This document shows, piece after piece, positions 44,282-55,737 of a DNA stretch of 64,000 bases. The stretch spans positions 310,001 to 374,000 of the forward strand of contig CAVQOI010000008.1 in assembly GCA_963714425.1 (NCBI GenBank). The letters run 5' to 3'. The position numbers and the translations under genes are program-made. Position 1 is the first letter of the stretch. Each line of letters starts with the position of its first letter. The DNA is from DATCYX01 sp963714425. Lineage in GTDB: Bacteria; Chloroflexota; Anaerolineae; Anaerolineales; UBA4823. The notes beneath the pieces were generated by a model. It was given only the letters and a program-made list of their open reading frames with translations. It was not told the DNA's origin and did no database searches.

Positions 44282-45367
44282 CTATTGAGATACCCCGTCC
44301 CACCCGGCTATTCTGGCCATCAACACCCAGAACGCCTTTGCTAACCTGATTCTTCCTGCGGATACACTTCCAAGATGTCCGCCATCAGTCTCCGTTGTGT
44401 AATCCTGGCAGATTGCAGGGATATTTCGGAAGTCGTTGGCATGGTTTTCACACGAACCACTCTGAGAGCAATACTGTACCCCATCTCGGTTGTCAAAACA
44501 GGGAGTACCGTCCTCTCGATACGATTCTATATCAGCGACATCAAATAAGATTTTATTGTTATTCATTGCATACTGGCGCATCTGGTTGTTGAAATTTTGT
44601 CCGGTTTGGGTGCCAATACTCCTTGCCAGGCTTGTTGTCCAGAAAACGAACAATTTGGAGGGGTGCTGGGCAATATAAGCTTCCAAATCATACATATCAT
44701 ACCGGCTTGGAGTATTCGCAAAAAAACCATTTGTTGGGTCGACGATATCATTAGACTCGTCGATATTTAGATAGCTAAACTGATAACTGAGCACATCTTT
44801 TGAATTGATGTATGCCAGGGGCCAGTTCCTGAATGAAGTTTTGGGTGAGCTGCGCTCCACGTCCCCATACGGAATTCATAAGTCCAGTTATTCCGGTTGT
44901 AGATCGTTGGATCTGGGTCGAAGAAGATCCTAGCAGGCACGGCTCCACTAAGCATGTCATTATATACATACGTCTTCCAGGCCCAGTTTGAGTTGTAATA
45001 ATCTCTCCGGCATGCCGCGGGAGAAGCTTCCCAGCTGCTGGCGGCAAAACAATCCAGCGATTCGCTAATGTTTTGACCCACGGAGCGGTCTGAGAACAGT
45101 AGGCGCAAATTCCTGGCTGCTGTTAAATACTGTGCAGGAATATTATCAAATAATGCGACTGACGTATGATTTACAACGATCGAACCGCTTGGGGGGGGAG
45201 TTGGAGAATCCTCTCCCACCAGTAACCAAAGGGATAAACATAGAGATCGTCGTTGCAGGAGATGCAGGTGTTTCTTCTATAGAATCATCAGCCCTCACAG
45301 GGCTTGAAATAAGCACTCCAGCGAGCATAAAGAATATCAGATGAGTGAATTTTATTTGCATGTGCAT
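44282..45367 (-). pseudogene. Secreted SGNH-hydrolase-like protein, frameshifted
   Basis: Three frames together encode a protein matching the paralogue at 45654-46859 along its whole length. The start is ATG 45367 with AAGG upstream, giving a Sec signal peptide (FTHLIFFMLAGVLISS). The frame is lost in a run of eight G at about 45192-45199 (one fewer restores it), at about 44870, and again at about 44790. Conserved segments include LFSDRSVGQNI, a possible block I with the catalytic serine, FWTTSLARSIGT, LFDVADIE and TDGGHLGS, a possible Asp/His pair near the C-terminus. The SGNH assignment is tentative. Three breaks argue for a pseudogene, although sequence errors are possible. Confidence 0.65.
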
Positions 45368-45603
45368 CGATAGGCCTTTCTGTAGAGTATTCATGCAATC
45401 CCATTATGCCAAGTTGTACGCGTTTTGGCTTTAAGATGCCCTGAAGGTATTGTTAACTCTATGTTAAATATTTTGTAAGAATATTATTTAATGCATAAAA
45501 TATTTACATTGTGAATTTAACTGCTAGTTGCGCTCGAGTTAATAGTTCAAATGTACTGTTATCCCCCTTTTTATGTTTTCAGATTTGTTGGGTTGGGAAT
45601 CTA

Positions 45604-45637
45604 ATAAAAAAAACCCTCAATCACTAGGATTGAGGGT
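45604..45637 (-). terminator. Intrinsic terminator after the SGNH-like lipoprotein gene
   Basis: A 10-bp stem (ACCCTCAATC and complement) with a 5-nt loop lies 17 bp after the stop at 45654 and is followed by a run of about eight T on the minus strand. Confidence 0.9.
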
Positions 45638-45653
45638 ACCTAATTGAGAGTAT

Positions 45654-46859
45654 TTATTCTATGGAGTATTCTTGGATTTCACCGTCCCAACCTGCAATTC
45701 GAGCCATTAGGACCCAAAAACCTTTAGCAATTTGAATCTTGCCCATCGATACGCTCCCAAGATGACCGCCATCGGTCTCTGTCGTGTAGTCCTGGCAAAT
45801 CGCTGGGATGTCCTTCCCATCATCTGGGTAATTTTCGCACTTGCCAGTCTGGCTGCAATACTCAATCCCATCGCGATTATCGTAGCATGGAGTTCCGTCT
45901 GGCGTATGTGACTCGATATCTGCGACATCGAATAAGATTTTTCCTTGTTGCAGGGAATAACGGCGCATTTGATTGTTGAACTCGACAGCGGTTTCCGAAC
46001 CGATGCTTCTTGCCAGACTTGTAGTCCAGAAGAAAAAAATATTATTAGGGCGCTTTAAGATATATGCCTCCAGGTCGAAAATGTCGTACCGATCTGGGTT
46101 ATCTGCAAAGTACCCTCTTTCTGGGTCAGCAATCTCATCACTTTCAGTCACATTCAGATAGGTTAATTGATAGGAAAGGACATCCATCTTCCCCGCGAAT
46201 TCCGGCCCAAGGACTTCGATAAAATCCTGGGTGAGCTCGCTCCACCCGCCACCTTTGAACTCAAAAATCCAGTTATCTCGATTGTATTTGGTTGGGCTTG
46301 GATCAAAGAGAATCCGTGATGGAACCGATCCACCCGAGCGATCAACTCCCCGGAATGTTTTCCAATTCCACTCTGCATTATAATAATCTCTACGGCATGA
46401 AGCTGGCGATCGATCCCAGCTTGGGGCGGCTAAACAATCCAGGCCTTCGTTGATATTTTGACCGACAGAGCGGTCTGAGAAAAGCATATTCATTTCTCTG
46501 GCTGCAGTCAGATAGGCTTCTGGGATTTTCTCGAAAAGAGCTATTGAAGTGTGGTCGATGATAATTGCACCGGGATCAGCATCGAGGGCTTTTGTGGGAT
46601 GGATCGTCGTCTGAACCAGGGTTTCTGTAGCAGATGTCGGTGTTTCGCTGGACACTTGGGTCTCGTGAGTCGTGGGTGTCGCTGGGATCAATGTTGATGA
46701 TGGAGTGGATAGCGGAAATATTGTTGCGGTGAGCCCTTGCGTCATTTGAGGCATCAGACGTTAGGGTGGATACATATCCTGCGTTGTAACACGTTGTTTG
46801 TGAACACGACGCCAGGAAAATTCCTGCAAGACATAGTAATCTGATAAATATGACTTCAT
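45654..46859 (-). pseudogene. SGNH-hydrolase-like lipoprotein, frameshifted at its 5' end
   Basis: The long uninterrupted part (45654-46754) encodes a Thr/Pro-rich linker and a domain with LFSDRSVGQNI, WTTSLARSIG, LFDVADIE, DNRDGIEYCSQTGKCENY and TDGGHLGSVS, as in the neighbouring copy. The N-terminus is broken: ATG 46859 has AGGAG 8 bp upstream, but its frame stops quickly. A one-base change after ATGAA gives a lipoprotein signal (RLLCLAGIFLASC) whose frame must shift again, between about 46755 and 46800, to enter the main domain. If the shifts are sequence errors the product is an anchored putative esterase. The SGNH call rests on the DRSVG and DGGHL motifs only. Confidence 0.65.
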
Positions 46860-46934
46860 TCTGTTGTCTCCTTTGGTAAGTAATGTACAAATCGAACTCT
46901 AAGCCGATTGTACTACATATGAAAAATTCTCCCC

Positions 46935-48478
46935 ATGACAGATAAGAGACCACTCGTCTATTACAGAAACTTCAGCCTGGCATTTGTACACTGATAGGGA
47001 TTGGGTTGTCATATTTCTCATTCCTTTGCTCCTGTACTTGCGCAAGCATCTGAGATACGCTGGTCATCATCTCAAAACATCTCAAACTCTCCTGGTTTTA
47101 CGTCTACGGATCCGTTCTTACTCGCAGATCCTTCGGGATATGTACACTTATTTTGGGCAGAAAAGATTGTCAATACACTACGGATCAACCGGATACTTTG
47201 ATGTATACACGATGGGACGGGAGACAATGGACCAAACCTGTTGATATCTTTTTTGCTCCACCACAAGAATTCACATTAGTTATCGCTTACCCGCACGCAG
47301 TTATCGACGAGAACGGCAGGATACACCTGATATGGTTGGGCGAGCCGAGCGCTCCAAATTACGCTATTTACTACAGTTCTGCCCCAGCATTGGCCGCGCT
47401 TTCTTCTCACGCTTGGGAGCCGTGTGCCACGCTCTCAAATGATTTGACAGGAACCAATTATTCAATCCATATAGCGTATACGTCACCCACTACATTACAC
47501 GTGCTTTACGCCCGCGTCGCAGCAGGTGATCAGCCTGGAGAGGAGAGAGCTGTGACGTACATGCGATCGACTGACTTAGGACTAAATTGGTCAGAGCCGA
47601 TTGATATATATACGATCCCATTTCTGGACTGGGGCGCGAGTAACACGCGCTTGCTAGTAGATCCCCCAAATACTGTTTATGCTTCTTGGTCTATTTGGAA
47701 TGCATCGGGTAATGGTCAGGCAATATTTTTCGCGCGATCGTTGGATAATGGATTGAATTGGGATGAACCCGTAAAACTAACTGAGCGAATTGAGCCAGAA
47801 TATGAGCGAGATTGGAACAATATGGCCTTACTTGGTAAAGGTCAGATTGTTACGATGTGGGAAGGCGGCTATCGAGCGTACCGATATGTGATGTACTCAT
47901 CTGATGGCGGTGTAACCTGGAGTCAACCAAGTGATTTTGTTCCTTGGCTCATTGGAGAGAACGGTTTTGTTGAATTTGCCTTCGATAGTGTAGGTAGACT
48001 GCATCTTTTCTATTCACAGCGTATTCGTGAAGGATTTGAATACAGAGGAGAACAATCTGGATTGTGGCATTCGACATGGATCAGAGATACCTTGTGGACG
48101 GAGCCAAAATTAGAAGGAGGTCCTCATGCAATGTTGAATCCAAAAGTTGTCATTGCTGGTGGAAATCAAGTAGTCGCAGCCTGGTATACATCGAGCAATA
48201 ATGATTACGAGATCCGAGTGATGACTGGAGAATTATTGGACGCCCCTTCTTTACCCAAGAAATCCCTGCCAACGGTGATCTCTCCACCTTTTGAAACTCC
48301 AACTACTCCTGTTTATTCTCCAACACCCACAGCTATTTCAGTTTTTCCAGGCATTACGTAAGGAACAACCGTTCAAAGTCTGCCTTCCCCGGTGGCATCC
48401 ATATTTCTTGGAGTGATATCGGGAACCTTATTACTTGCTGTTATAGTTCTAATAAAAATCAACAAACAAAAAAGTTGA
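46935..48478 (+). pseudogene. Asp-box (BNR) beta-propeller protein, broken paralogue
   Basis: The main open frame (47153-48361) holds Asp-boxes STDLGLNW, SLDNGLNW and SSDGGVTW and a Pro/Thr-rich stalk. Its missing parts are in other frames: the start at ATG 46935, a hydrophobic signal sequence broken near 46992 and 47035, the first repeat (FTSTDPFLLADPSGYVHLFW) joined near 47170, and a C-terminal membrane helix (IFLGVISGTLLLAVIVLI) reached by a shift near 48360, ending at 48478. With these joined, the order (signal, propeller, stalk, anchor) is the same as in 38785-41472. At least four shifts are needed, so it is probably inactive. Confidence 0.7.
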
Positions 48479-48486
48479 AGAATGAC

Positions 48487-49344
48487 ATGGTTAATAATCC
48501 TTCGATTGTAACGATTTACTCTCCCGAATCGCAGCTTGGTTCTCCACGCCGTTTGCTGCAGCGCATGTTCAATGATTTATTTTCTGCACGAGAGTTAGCG
48601 TGGCGATTTTTTGTGAGGGACATCACAGCACAATACCGTCAAAGTGCATTCGGCATTCTCTGGGCATTTGCCACCCTATAGTAGTAACGAGCTTAATCTT
48701 CATCATACTTCAATCCAAGAGGATCATCCAGTTTGAAGACCCTGGTGTTCCTTATCCACTTTTCGTTATTACTGGTACCCTTTTATGGCAGATTTTTATT
48801 GAGGGTTTGAATGCTCCATTGAAATCAACTATTCAAGCAAAACCCATCCTCGCTAAAATAAATTTCCCTTATGAAGCTTTGATACTTTCGGCGATCTATA
48901 ATGTTCTCTTCAGTTTCATCCTGAAGAGTATAATCTTAGTCATTGGTTTTGCTATTTTACAGCCCACAACTAACAAGTGGTATATTTTTTGCGCCCCTCG
49001 CATACTTCATGATCATCCTGCTAGGTATCGGCATTGGTCTTTTACTAACACCCTTAGGCCTGTTGTATACGGATGTGTCCTCCGCTTTGCCGCTGGTAAG
49101 CCAACTCTGGTTTTATATTACACCTGTAGTTTATCCAATACCCACAGGAAGCACTCTATTTTTGTTACTGTAGCAAACCCTATCAGTCCATTGCTTATTG
49201 CTGCTCGAAATTTGACCTAAACGGGGGGATAGAGAATTTGCGCCCATTTGTTGGATGAGCGTTGTGTCTATCATTCTCGTCATTATCTCCTGGGTGGTTT
49301 TTAGGGTCTCAATTCCAATTCTTATCGAGCGGATCAGTGCATGA
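48487..49344 (+). pseudogene. ABC-2 type polysaccharide exporter permease (Wzm-like), frameshifted
   Basis: The frames joined end to end give a Wzm/TagG-like permease: an N-terminal ARELAWRFFVRDITAQYRQSAFGILWAFATP segment, the family helix region with FEDPGVPYPLFVITGTLLWQIF and INFPYEALILSAIYN, then LLGIGIGLLLTPLGLLYTDV and VYPIPTG. Breaks lie near 48677, 48960, 49172 and 49225. The last piece (ICWMSVVSIILVIISWVVFR) ends at a TGA that overlaps the next gene's ATG at 49344. As the partner ATPase is also disrupted, this exporter is probably dead in this sequence. Confidence 0.8.
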
Positions 49345-50296
49345 TGACTGAGACTATGCTTTCGGTTGAAGGAGTAAGCAAAAAATTTTGTAAAAGTTTG
49401 AAACGATCAATGTGGTATGGGTTGGTAGACATGGGATAGGAGCTAGTGGGGAGCACTAATGACCGTAAAGGGTTAAGGCAGGACGAATTTTGGGCGATTA
49501 CAAGACGTTTCATTCGATGTGCAGCCTGGTGATTCAATTGGATTGATTGGACGGAATGGAGCAGGAAAGACAACCTTGCTGCGCATGATTAGCGGTCTTA
49601 TCAAGCCCGATCGGGGTAGGATTGCTGTTCGGGGTAGAGTTCAAGCCCTGATCGCATTGGGCGCAGGGTTCAATCCCGTGTTGACCGGACGCGAGAATAT
49701 CTACGTTAATGCTGCTATTTTAGGTCTTTCAAAAAAGGAGATAGACAGGAAATTCGACGAGATCGTGTGAATTTTCATGGGATCGAAGTCATTTATCGAT
49801 GCTCCAGTCCAAAGTTATAGTTCGGGTATGGTTGTTCGGCTCGGTTTCTCGGTTGCATGTGCACATGGAGCCGGATATCCTACTGGTTGACGAGGTCTTA
49901 GCGGTCGGTGACATCCCATTTCGGTCCAAATGTCATCGGAAGCTGGGAGAAATGAAGAAACAGGGCATACCCTGGATCATGGTGTCTCACGACATGGGAA
50001 CTATCAGAAACCATACAAACATTGGCATATTTCTGGAACATGGGATGATAGAACATATCGGTACTCCTGAAGATGCCATTGCAAACTATCTCTATTCGAT
50101 CGCCGAACGAGAACTTGGACAGAACAAAATTGTCCAAAGGATAAACTCGCCTAGTGAAAGGTCTCGAATTGCTCGCATTCTCCAGGTCCGGGTGATGAAC
50201 GGAAAAAAAGAGCAAAAAGAATACTTCGAAACAGGTGAGCCGCTGCTGTAGATCGAGTATAAGCTTAGTGATCCTCGTTGGTCACCAAAGCTGTAG
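49344..50296 (+). pseudogene. Polysaccharide ABC exporter ATPase (Wzt-like), with in-frame stops and frameshifts
   Basis: The pieces encode a Wzt/TagH-type ATPase: VSKKFCKSLKRSMWYGL at the start, Walker A GRNGAGKTT, GAGFNPVLTGRENIYVNAAILGL, the signature YSSGMVVRLGFSVA, Walker B DILLVDEVLAVGD and the H-loop MVSHD. In-frame stop codons sit at 49437-49439 (TAG), 49768-49770 (TGA), 50249-50251 (TAG) and 50294-50296 (TAG), and the frame shifts near 49494 and 49860. Most of the usual C-terminal substrate-binding domain is missing. Base substitutions to stops support real decay over simple indel errors. Confidence 0.85.
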
Positions 50297-50398
50297 GGAC
50301 CATTTTTATACCGCATACTTGGCGAATAGAATCCCACGAAAATTCATATTGACATGTACATTTCCTTTTTATGCTCCAGTACGAAGAGGGGTTAAAGA

Positions 50399-51248
50399 AT
50401 GCTAGATTTTGCTGGTAAATTGTTTTCACGAAACATCATCAAGCATCCAATTTTCGTGGTTGGCACTGGTAGGTCAGGAACTTCGATCTTGCTTCAGGCA
50501 TTGGGCGAGCACTCGAATATTCTATCTGCTGATCGCGAATCCCCTTTTATCCCCTACATCGGATATTTGCTCTACCCATTCGAATTCAGGGAAAACCTTC
50601 GATATCATCAGGAGTCGCTAAATCTTCCTCTGCCCTATCTCTACGATTGGCTTCGCCGGTTAAGTTTTGAGAGCGTTATGGGAAAGCACTATGGTTTGCG
50701 TTGTATCGTAAGTAACTCTTCGTTCTTACTTCGAGGGTTGGGTCAAAAACTATACTGGTGTGCAAAAACCTATCCCAACAAACAGGAATGTGAAGGCCTT
50801 ATCAGGCTTTATCCTGACATTCGCATTCTGTATATTTTTAGAAATGGATACGAAGTCATTCAGTCCCGCTCGCAGTTTCGCGGGATGAGTAAATCTAGTT
50901 TTGAGGAAAATTGTAAAACTTGGGCAAAGCATGTTGAAAAATATGCATATTTAATGATTATCGATGAAGCAATTTCTGTCCGGCACGAAGAAATCGTCTA
51001 CAACCCAGAGACCACTTTCCAGCGCATCCTGGCATTCATCGGCGTTGAGTACGAAAGCGGGCCTTTTGATTTTTCCCAGTCGACGCTTATACACTCCCGT
51101 GGGAAAAGAACACAAACAGATGTTGATGTTAGTCAGGATCTTAAACCGACGACCAGCATACGAGGATTGGACAGAAGAGCAAAAGACCGCATTTAAGATG
51201 ATTTGCAAAACTGGGATGGAAGCACTGGGTTATGAAATACCGTTCTAG
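50399..51248 (+). pseudogene. Sulfotransferase-family protein with a late frameshift
   Basis: The first 250 residues match PAPS-dependent sulfotransferases: the 5'-phosphosulfate loop VVGTGRSGTSI at residues 20-30, and the 3'-phosphate region YIFRNGYEVIQSRSQF. The open frame stops at 51196 in unrelated residues. A +1 shift near 51145 restores RPAYEDWTEEQKTAFKMICK and a normal C-terminus ending in GYEIPF at 51248. Only the last 30 residues are affected, so partial activity cannot be excluded. It would sulfate a glycan. It is not closely similar to the second sulfotransferase at 57252. Confidence 0.7.
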
Positions 51249-51256
51249 TATTAAAG

Positions 51257-52858
51257 TTGATAGCTATTCCCAATGATCTTCTTTTATCCTTGACAAGAAG
51301 AATTACTTTTATTATTCTGGTGCTGATCGCAACTTTAGAAGCATTGTTCGTCGGTTTAGCAATGCGATGTAGGATAGGGATCACCCGCGGACTCAATATA
51401 CTATATGGGCGGTGCGCGGAGCTTGCTATCCGGGGATGGTTTCCGTCACTCATTGGGAGAATTGATCAGCCATTATCCACCTTTTTATTCTTTTGTACTA
51501 TCTACCTTGGCGATGTTTGGACCAGATCCAATCGTCATTGGTCACTGGTTGAATGAGGCGCTCTTCGCTGCAAATATTCTATTATTAGGTTTGATTTTGT
51601 ATGAACTGCTAAATAAGCAGTTTCCGGCTGCCAAGTGGATGAGCCTAAATAGCGCGGGATTTGTGGCTACATCCGCTGGCATGATCGAAATCCACACCAT
51701 GGCGTGGTCGGAATCCCTCTACATTTTATTGCAGTTGGTTGGCTTGGGCTTGCTGGCAAATTATTTTCAGCGGAAAAGTCGCCTAAAATTATTTTTTTCC
51801 AACGTGATCATTGGGCTTGCGCGGATCACTCGTTATGCTGGTGTAGCGATAATTGGAGCAAGCGTCTTCGGCATTCTTTTCGTGAGCAACAACTCGTTTT
51901 AGTAGAAGAATAAAAATCTCAGTTGCTTACGGTGTTGCCAGTAGCCTGCCAATGATACTTTGGATAGTTAGGACCGGGTTGCATTCTGGTTCGCACTACC
52001 AACCGCCAACTTACATTTCATGCTTTCAATCGAGCCCACATTAACGAGACACTGACAACATTATCATCCTGGTTGCTTATTCCCGAAAATATTGATGGCC
52101 GATCAAGTTACTTCCAGTTTTATTGCTAATTGCCATTATAGCTGTTTCTGTTGTAATCTGGATCCGAGGCATGGGTAAAGAGGGAGAGAGCAGATTCGCA
52201 CTGGTATCACTGAATTACCGGATGTGCTCTGGTTATTTTGTTTCTTAATTCCGTTTTACATTGGAGTGTTGATCGTTTCAAATACACTACTCAATACATA
52301 TCCTCCTTTCGATAGGCGTATCCTGTTACCGATCTATATCCCAAGTGTAGTAATATTGTTATATTTCTTCGGGTTCCTTTATCAGCAACTGCAACTGAGA
52401 ATTATGCCACGAGTCCTGATTGCCGGATTCATGATTGGGTTTATGTGTCTGCACATAAGCATCAGTTATCAAAATATTGAGTATGCCTATGTCAATGGAA
52501 TTGGTTTTAGTGCAATTAAGTGGACAATTCGGAGACATTGGAAGTCGTGCGCCAGCTACCAGATGAACTCACGTATTATTCCAACGCTCCAGAAGCCATT
52601 TATACACATACATATCGTCCAGCCAACAAAATTCCTCAACCTATAAGAAACGTAGAAAATTCAACAAATGCAAATTTCCAACAGGAAGTTGACAGATTGA
52701 ATGCAAAAATAGCTAATGGTCCAGTCAATATTCCGATATGTATTTTGCCTTGGCGCAGCCTCGTAGAAACCAACGGAGATATCCTTGCCACCATTCCAAT
52801 TCATGACCTCACCCGCGTTTCAGATGGCATAGGCTATTCTGTTGTCTTCAATCGATGA
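51257..52858 (+). pseudogene. Polytopic membrane glycosyltransferase-like protein (GT-C/GT39-like), multiply frameshifted
   Basis: Fragments in different frames form one large membrane protein. The first has an N-terminal helix, then GARSLLSGDGFRHSLGELISHYPPFYSFVLS (a pattern seen in polyprenyl-sugar-dependent GT-C enzymes), then several hydrophobic helices up to 51902. A poorly conserved stretch with stop codons (51903-52223) still encodes pieces such as SLPMILWIV and TTLSSWLL. Helices resume at 52224-52646, and a soluble C-terminal tail (VVRQLPDELTYYSN) lies at 52520-52858 in a third frame. The start of a similar protein occurs at 55721. It is not functional as it stands. Confidence 0.65.
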
Positions 52859-52940
52859 GATTAGAACTCATCGAACATCTGAAAAGTATGAATGCTATCG
52901 TCGTTAGATATTTTTTACTTACACGAATGGGATATAGATC

Positions 52941-53800
52941 ATGGTCCTTGATATCAAAGAAAAATTGAAAAGTTACGACCTTCTGGTGAACCTTTCACGG
53001 TTTTCAAAGCATTTACCTGCCATTTGGCAACAAATTAGGGATGAGCGCAAACAGGAAGTAGCCAAACGTGATGTCGTTAATCTCCGTAGGCAAATCATTG
53101 ATGACTATCTATCTAATCATCAAATACACAAGTTACAGATCGGTGCCGGAGAAAATCAGCTTGCAAGCTGGTTGAATACTGATCTTGAGCCAGTAACTAC
53201 TGACATACTATTTTTCGATGCTTTAGAAGAATTTCCTTTTGATGATAATGAATTCGATTATGTATTTAGCGAGCACATGATCGAACATATACCCTACAAA
53301 GGTGGGTTGTCCATGCTCAAAGAGTGTTATCGTGTTATTAAAACTAATGGGAAAATACGTATCGCCACGCCTGATGTTGAAAATATCGTTGGCTTGTTCT
53401 CTCCAACAAGATCTTCGATCCAGCGCCAATATATTGAATGGAGTGCCAGGAACAGCCTGGGTCTCTATAGCATGGAAAAAACACAGCTCCAACTTCGCCG
53501 GGAAGAATGGGATATCGGCTACGATCATATCCTGCGACAATATCCTGAGATTTCGCATGATTCAGTATGTTTTATTGTCAACAACTTCTTTCGTAGTTAC
53601 GGGCATCAATTTTTGTACAACGAGATCACATTAGCTGGCATACTTCGTGAAGCCAACTTCACGAATATTCAACGATACGCTCCTTCTGAGAGTGATGACC
53701 CTGAGCTGAAGAATTTGAATCGCATGGTCACTTAATTGGTGAGGAATTCAACCAATTCGAGACCATGGTTCTCCAGGCAACGAAGTTGATTGACAATTGA
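52941..53800 (+). pseudogene. SAM-dependent methyltransferase, frameshifted near the C-terminus
   Basis: The first 264 residues contain a class I methyltransferase core: KLQIGAGENQLASWLNTDLEP (SAM-binding loop and acidic residue), DALEEFPFDDNEFDYVFSEHMIEHI (motif with HMIEHI), and ATPDVENI. The frame stops at 53735, but one added base near 53722 continues it as HLIGEEFNQFETMVLQATKLI to a stop at 53800, the normal family end. The ORF therefore lacks only the last 22 or so residues. Target may be a sugar or a glycan end. Confidence 0.7.
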
Positions 53801-53827
53801 GTTTCTGGATGGAATAATTGTATATTC

Positions 53828-55032
53828 ATGACGCGAAAATCAACTATGACCGGTGAACGTCAACCCCTTGTTTCTGTTGTGCTTGCTGTATATAACGCGG
53901 AAAACTATATCAGCGAAGCAGTACATAGCATCTTAAACCAAACATTCAGTAATTATGAACTTATTATCGTTGATGACGCATCAACGGATACAACCTCGGA
54001 ACTCACTTCTCGATTTGTCGATCCGCGTATTACCATTCTTCGAAATGAAATTAATCTTGGACCCTACGGTGCAGCGAATCGGGGGTATCGCCCAGAGCAA
54101 AGGTGAGCTGATTGCCCGTCATGACGCCGATGATCTATCATCTCCAAATCGATTTGCGCGTCAGGTCGAAGCATTCAATAAAAACCCGAATCTCGTCCTG
54201 GCTGGAAGCAGTTACTATATAATCGATCTGAATGGGCGAATAATTGATATCTCCTATCTCCCGGGTTCCAATGACGAGCTTCAGAATAGACTGGAACACG
54301 GGAATATATTCATTCAAGGCGCTACAATGTTCAGGAAGACGGCATTTGAAAAAGTTAAGGGTTATAGAGAGTATTTCCGTGTAAGCCAGGATTATGATTT
54401 ATTTCTTCAACTCGCTGAGGTCGGTGATATTATCAACCTTCCCGAGCTGTTATATAAATTTCGATTTCATGGTGGATCGATTAGCCGCAAGAATAAAGAA
54501 CTTCAACTCGCTTGCCGCCGTCTGGCTTGGGAATTGGCAATCCCGCCGCCGGTCTGGTATGGATGAAGGACAAATACCCAAAGATGTTATTTCCACTTAT
54601 CCTCCTGAACCAGAACGCCTGTTCCGAGATGCTCGTGGTTCTGCATACCTGTATTACTCTGCAGGCCAATTAGAGAAAGCAGCGGAATCCTTTGCTCGTG
54701 CGGGAATATATTTACATGAGATCGACAATTTCCGCCCTATGTGGAATGAGTGGATATTATCACATGCAAATTCTATAGCAAATGTATCCGCTGATCTGAG
54801 TTCAGGTGCAAGATTTATCGAATGGCTTGTATCCCATATCGCATGGGATGATCCTAGCCTGCCCGCTAAAAAACTGCTCGCTGAATATTATTTGGGGAGA
54901 GCGTTCCAAGCTTATGAAGCCAATCTCCCACATAAAGTCCTCCAGATGACATTGGCTGCGATAAAAGCAGATTTCAGCCTGATAAAAAACTATGGTTTAC
55001 TTTCGATTACCCTTCGATCTCTATTCGACTAA
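53828..55032 (+). pseudogene. GT2 glycosyltransferase with helical C-terminal domain, two frameshifts
   Basis: Three frames make one protein: SVVLAVYNAENYISEAVHSIL and VDDASTDTT at the N-terminus, then a shift near 54085 to GELIARHDADDLSSPNRFARQVE, the DxD region, and GATMFRKTAFEKVKGY. A second shift near 54545 leads into a helical C-terminal domain (LYYSAGQLEKAAESFARAGIYLHE) resembling TPR-type repeats. The same architecture is intact at 56099-57229 and 62087-63181. The breaks make an active product unlikely in this sequence. Confidence 0.72.
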
Positions 55033-55044
55033 CGATACCAAGTG

Positions 55045-55737
55045 ATGAAATTATCTATTGTAATGCCGTGTTTCAACGAAAAAGCCACTATTCGATCCAT
55101 CGTGGATAAAGTGTTATCGGTAGATATCCCTTTGGAAAGGGAACTGGTCGTCGTTGATGACGGTTCAAAAGACGGCACTCGTGACTATCTAGCAACGCTT
55201 CGCGATTGCCCCGCAATAAAAGTTATTCTCCTGGATCAAAATAGAGGCAAGGGAGCTGCTCTTCGGACAGGATTCGAGCACGCGACCGGCGACTTGGTGA
55301 TCGTCCAGGATGCGGACCTCGAATACGATCCCTCGGAGTATCCCAAGCTGATCAAGCCGATACTGGATGGCAAGGCTGACGTCGTGTACGGGTCTCGCTT
55401 CATTGGCAGTGAATCTCACCGGGTTCTCTATTTTTGGCACTCGCTTGGCAATCGGTTCCTGACATTACTGTCTAATTTATTCACAAACTTGAACCTGACT
55501 GACATGGAAGTATGCTATAAGGTATTCAAGCGAAGTGTCCTGGATAACATTACTCTGAGCGAAGATCGGTTTGGTTTTGAGCCAGAGTTCACTGCGAAAA
55601 TCGCTAGACAAGGTTATACCATCTATGAAGTGGGGATATCCTATTATGGTCGCACGTACGAAGAGGGCAAAAAGATCAGCTGGAAAGACGGAATCCGGGC
55701 AATCTACGTCATTATCAAGTATGGTATTTTCCGATAA
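55045..55737 (+). CDS. GT2 glycosyltransferase, dolichyl/polyprenyl-phosphate sugar synthase-like
   Basis: This 230-aa single-domain enzyme has SIVMPCFNEKATI, VVDDGSKDGT, the QDADLEYDP metal site and YGSRF, with no membrane helix at the C-terminus. It resembles polyprenyl-phosphate mannose or glucose synthases. ATG 55045 is chosen over the preceding GTG at 55042. Intact genes are rare in this stretch, and this is one of them. It lies 12 bp after the frameshifted GT2 and overlaps the GT-C fragment that follows. Confidence 0.87.
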   Translation: MKLSIVMPCFNEKATIRSIVDKVLSVDIPLERELVVVDDGSKDGTRDYLATLRDCPAIKVILLDQNRGKGAALRTGFEHATGDLVIVQDADLEYDPSEYPKLIKPILDGKADVVYGSRFIGSESHRVLYFWHSLGNRFLTLLSNLFTNLNLTDMEVCYKVFKRSVLDNITLSEDRFGFEPEFTAKIARQGYTIYEVGISYYGRTYEEGKKISWKDGIRAIYVIIKYGIFR

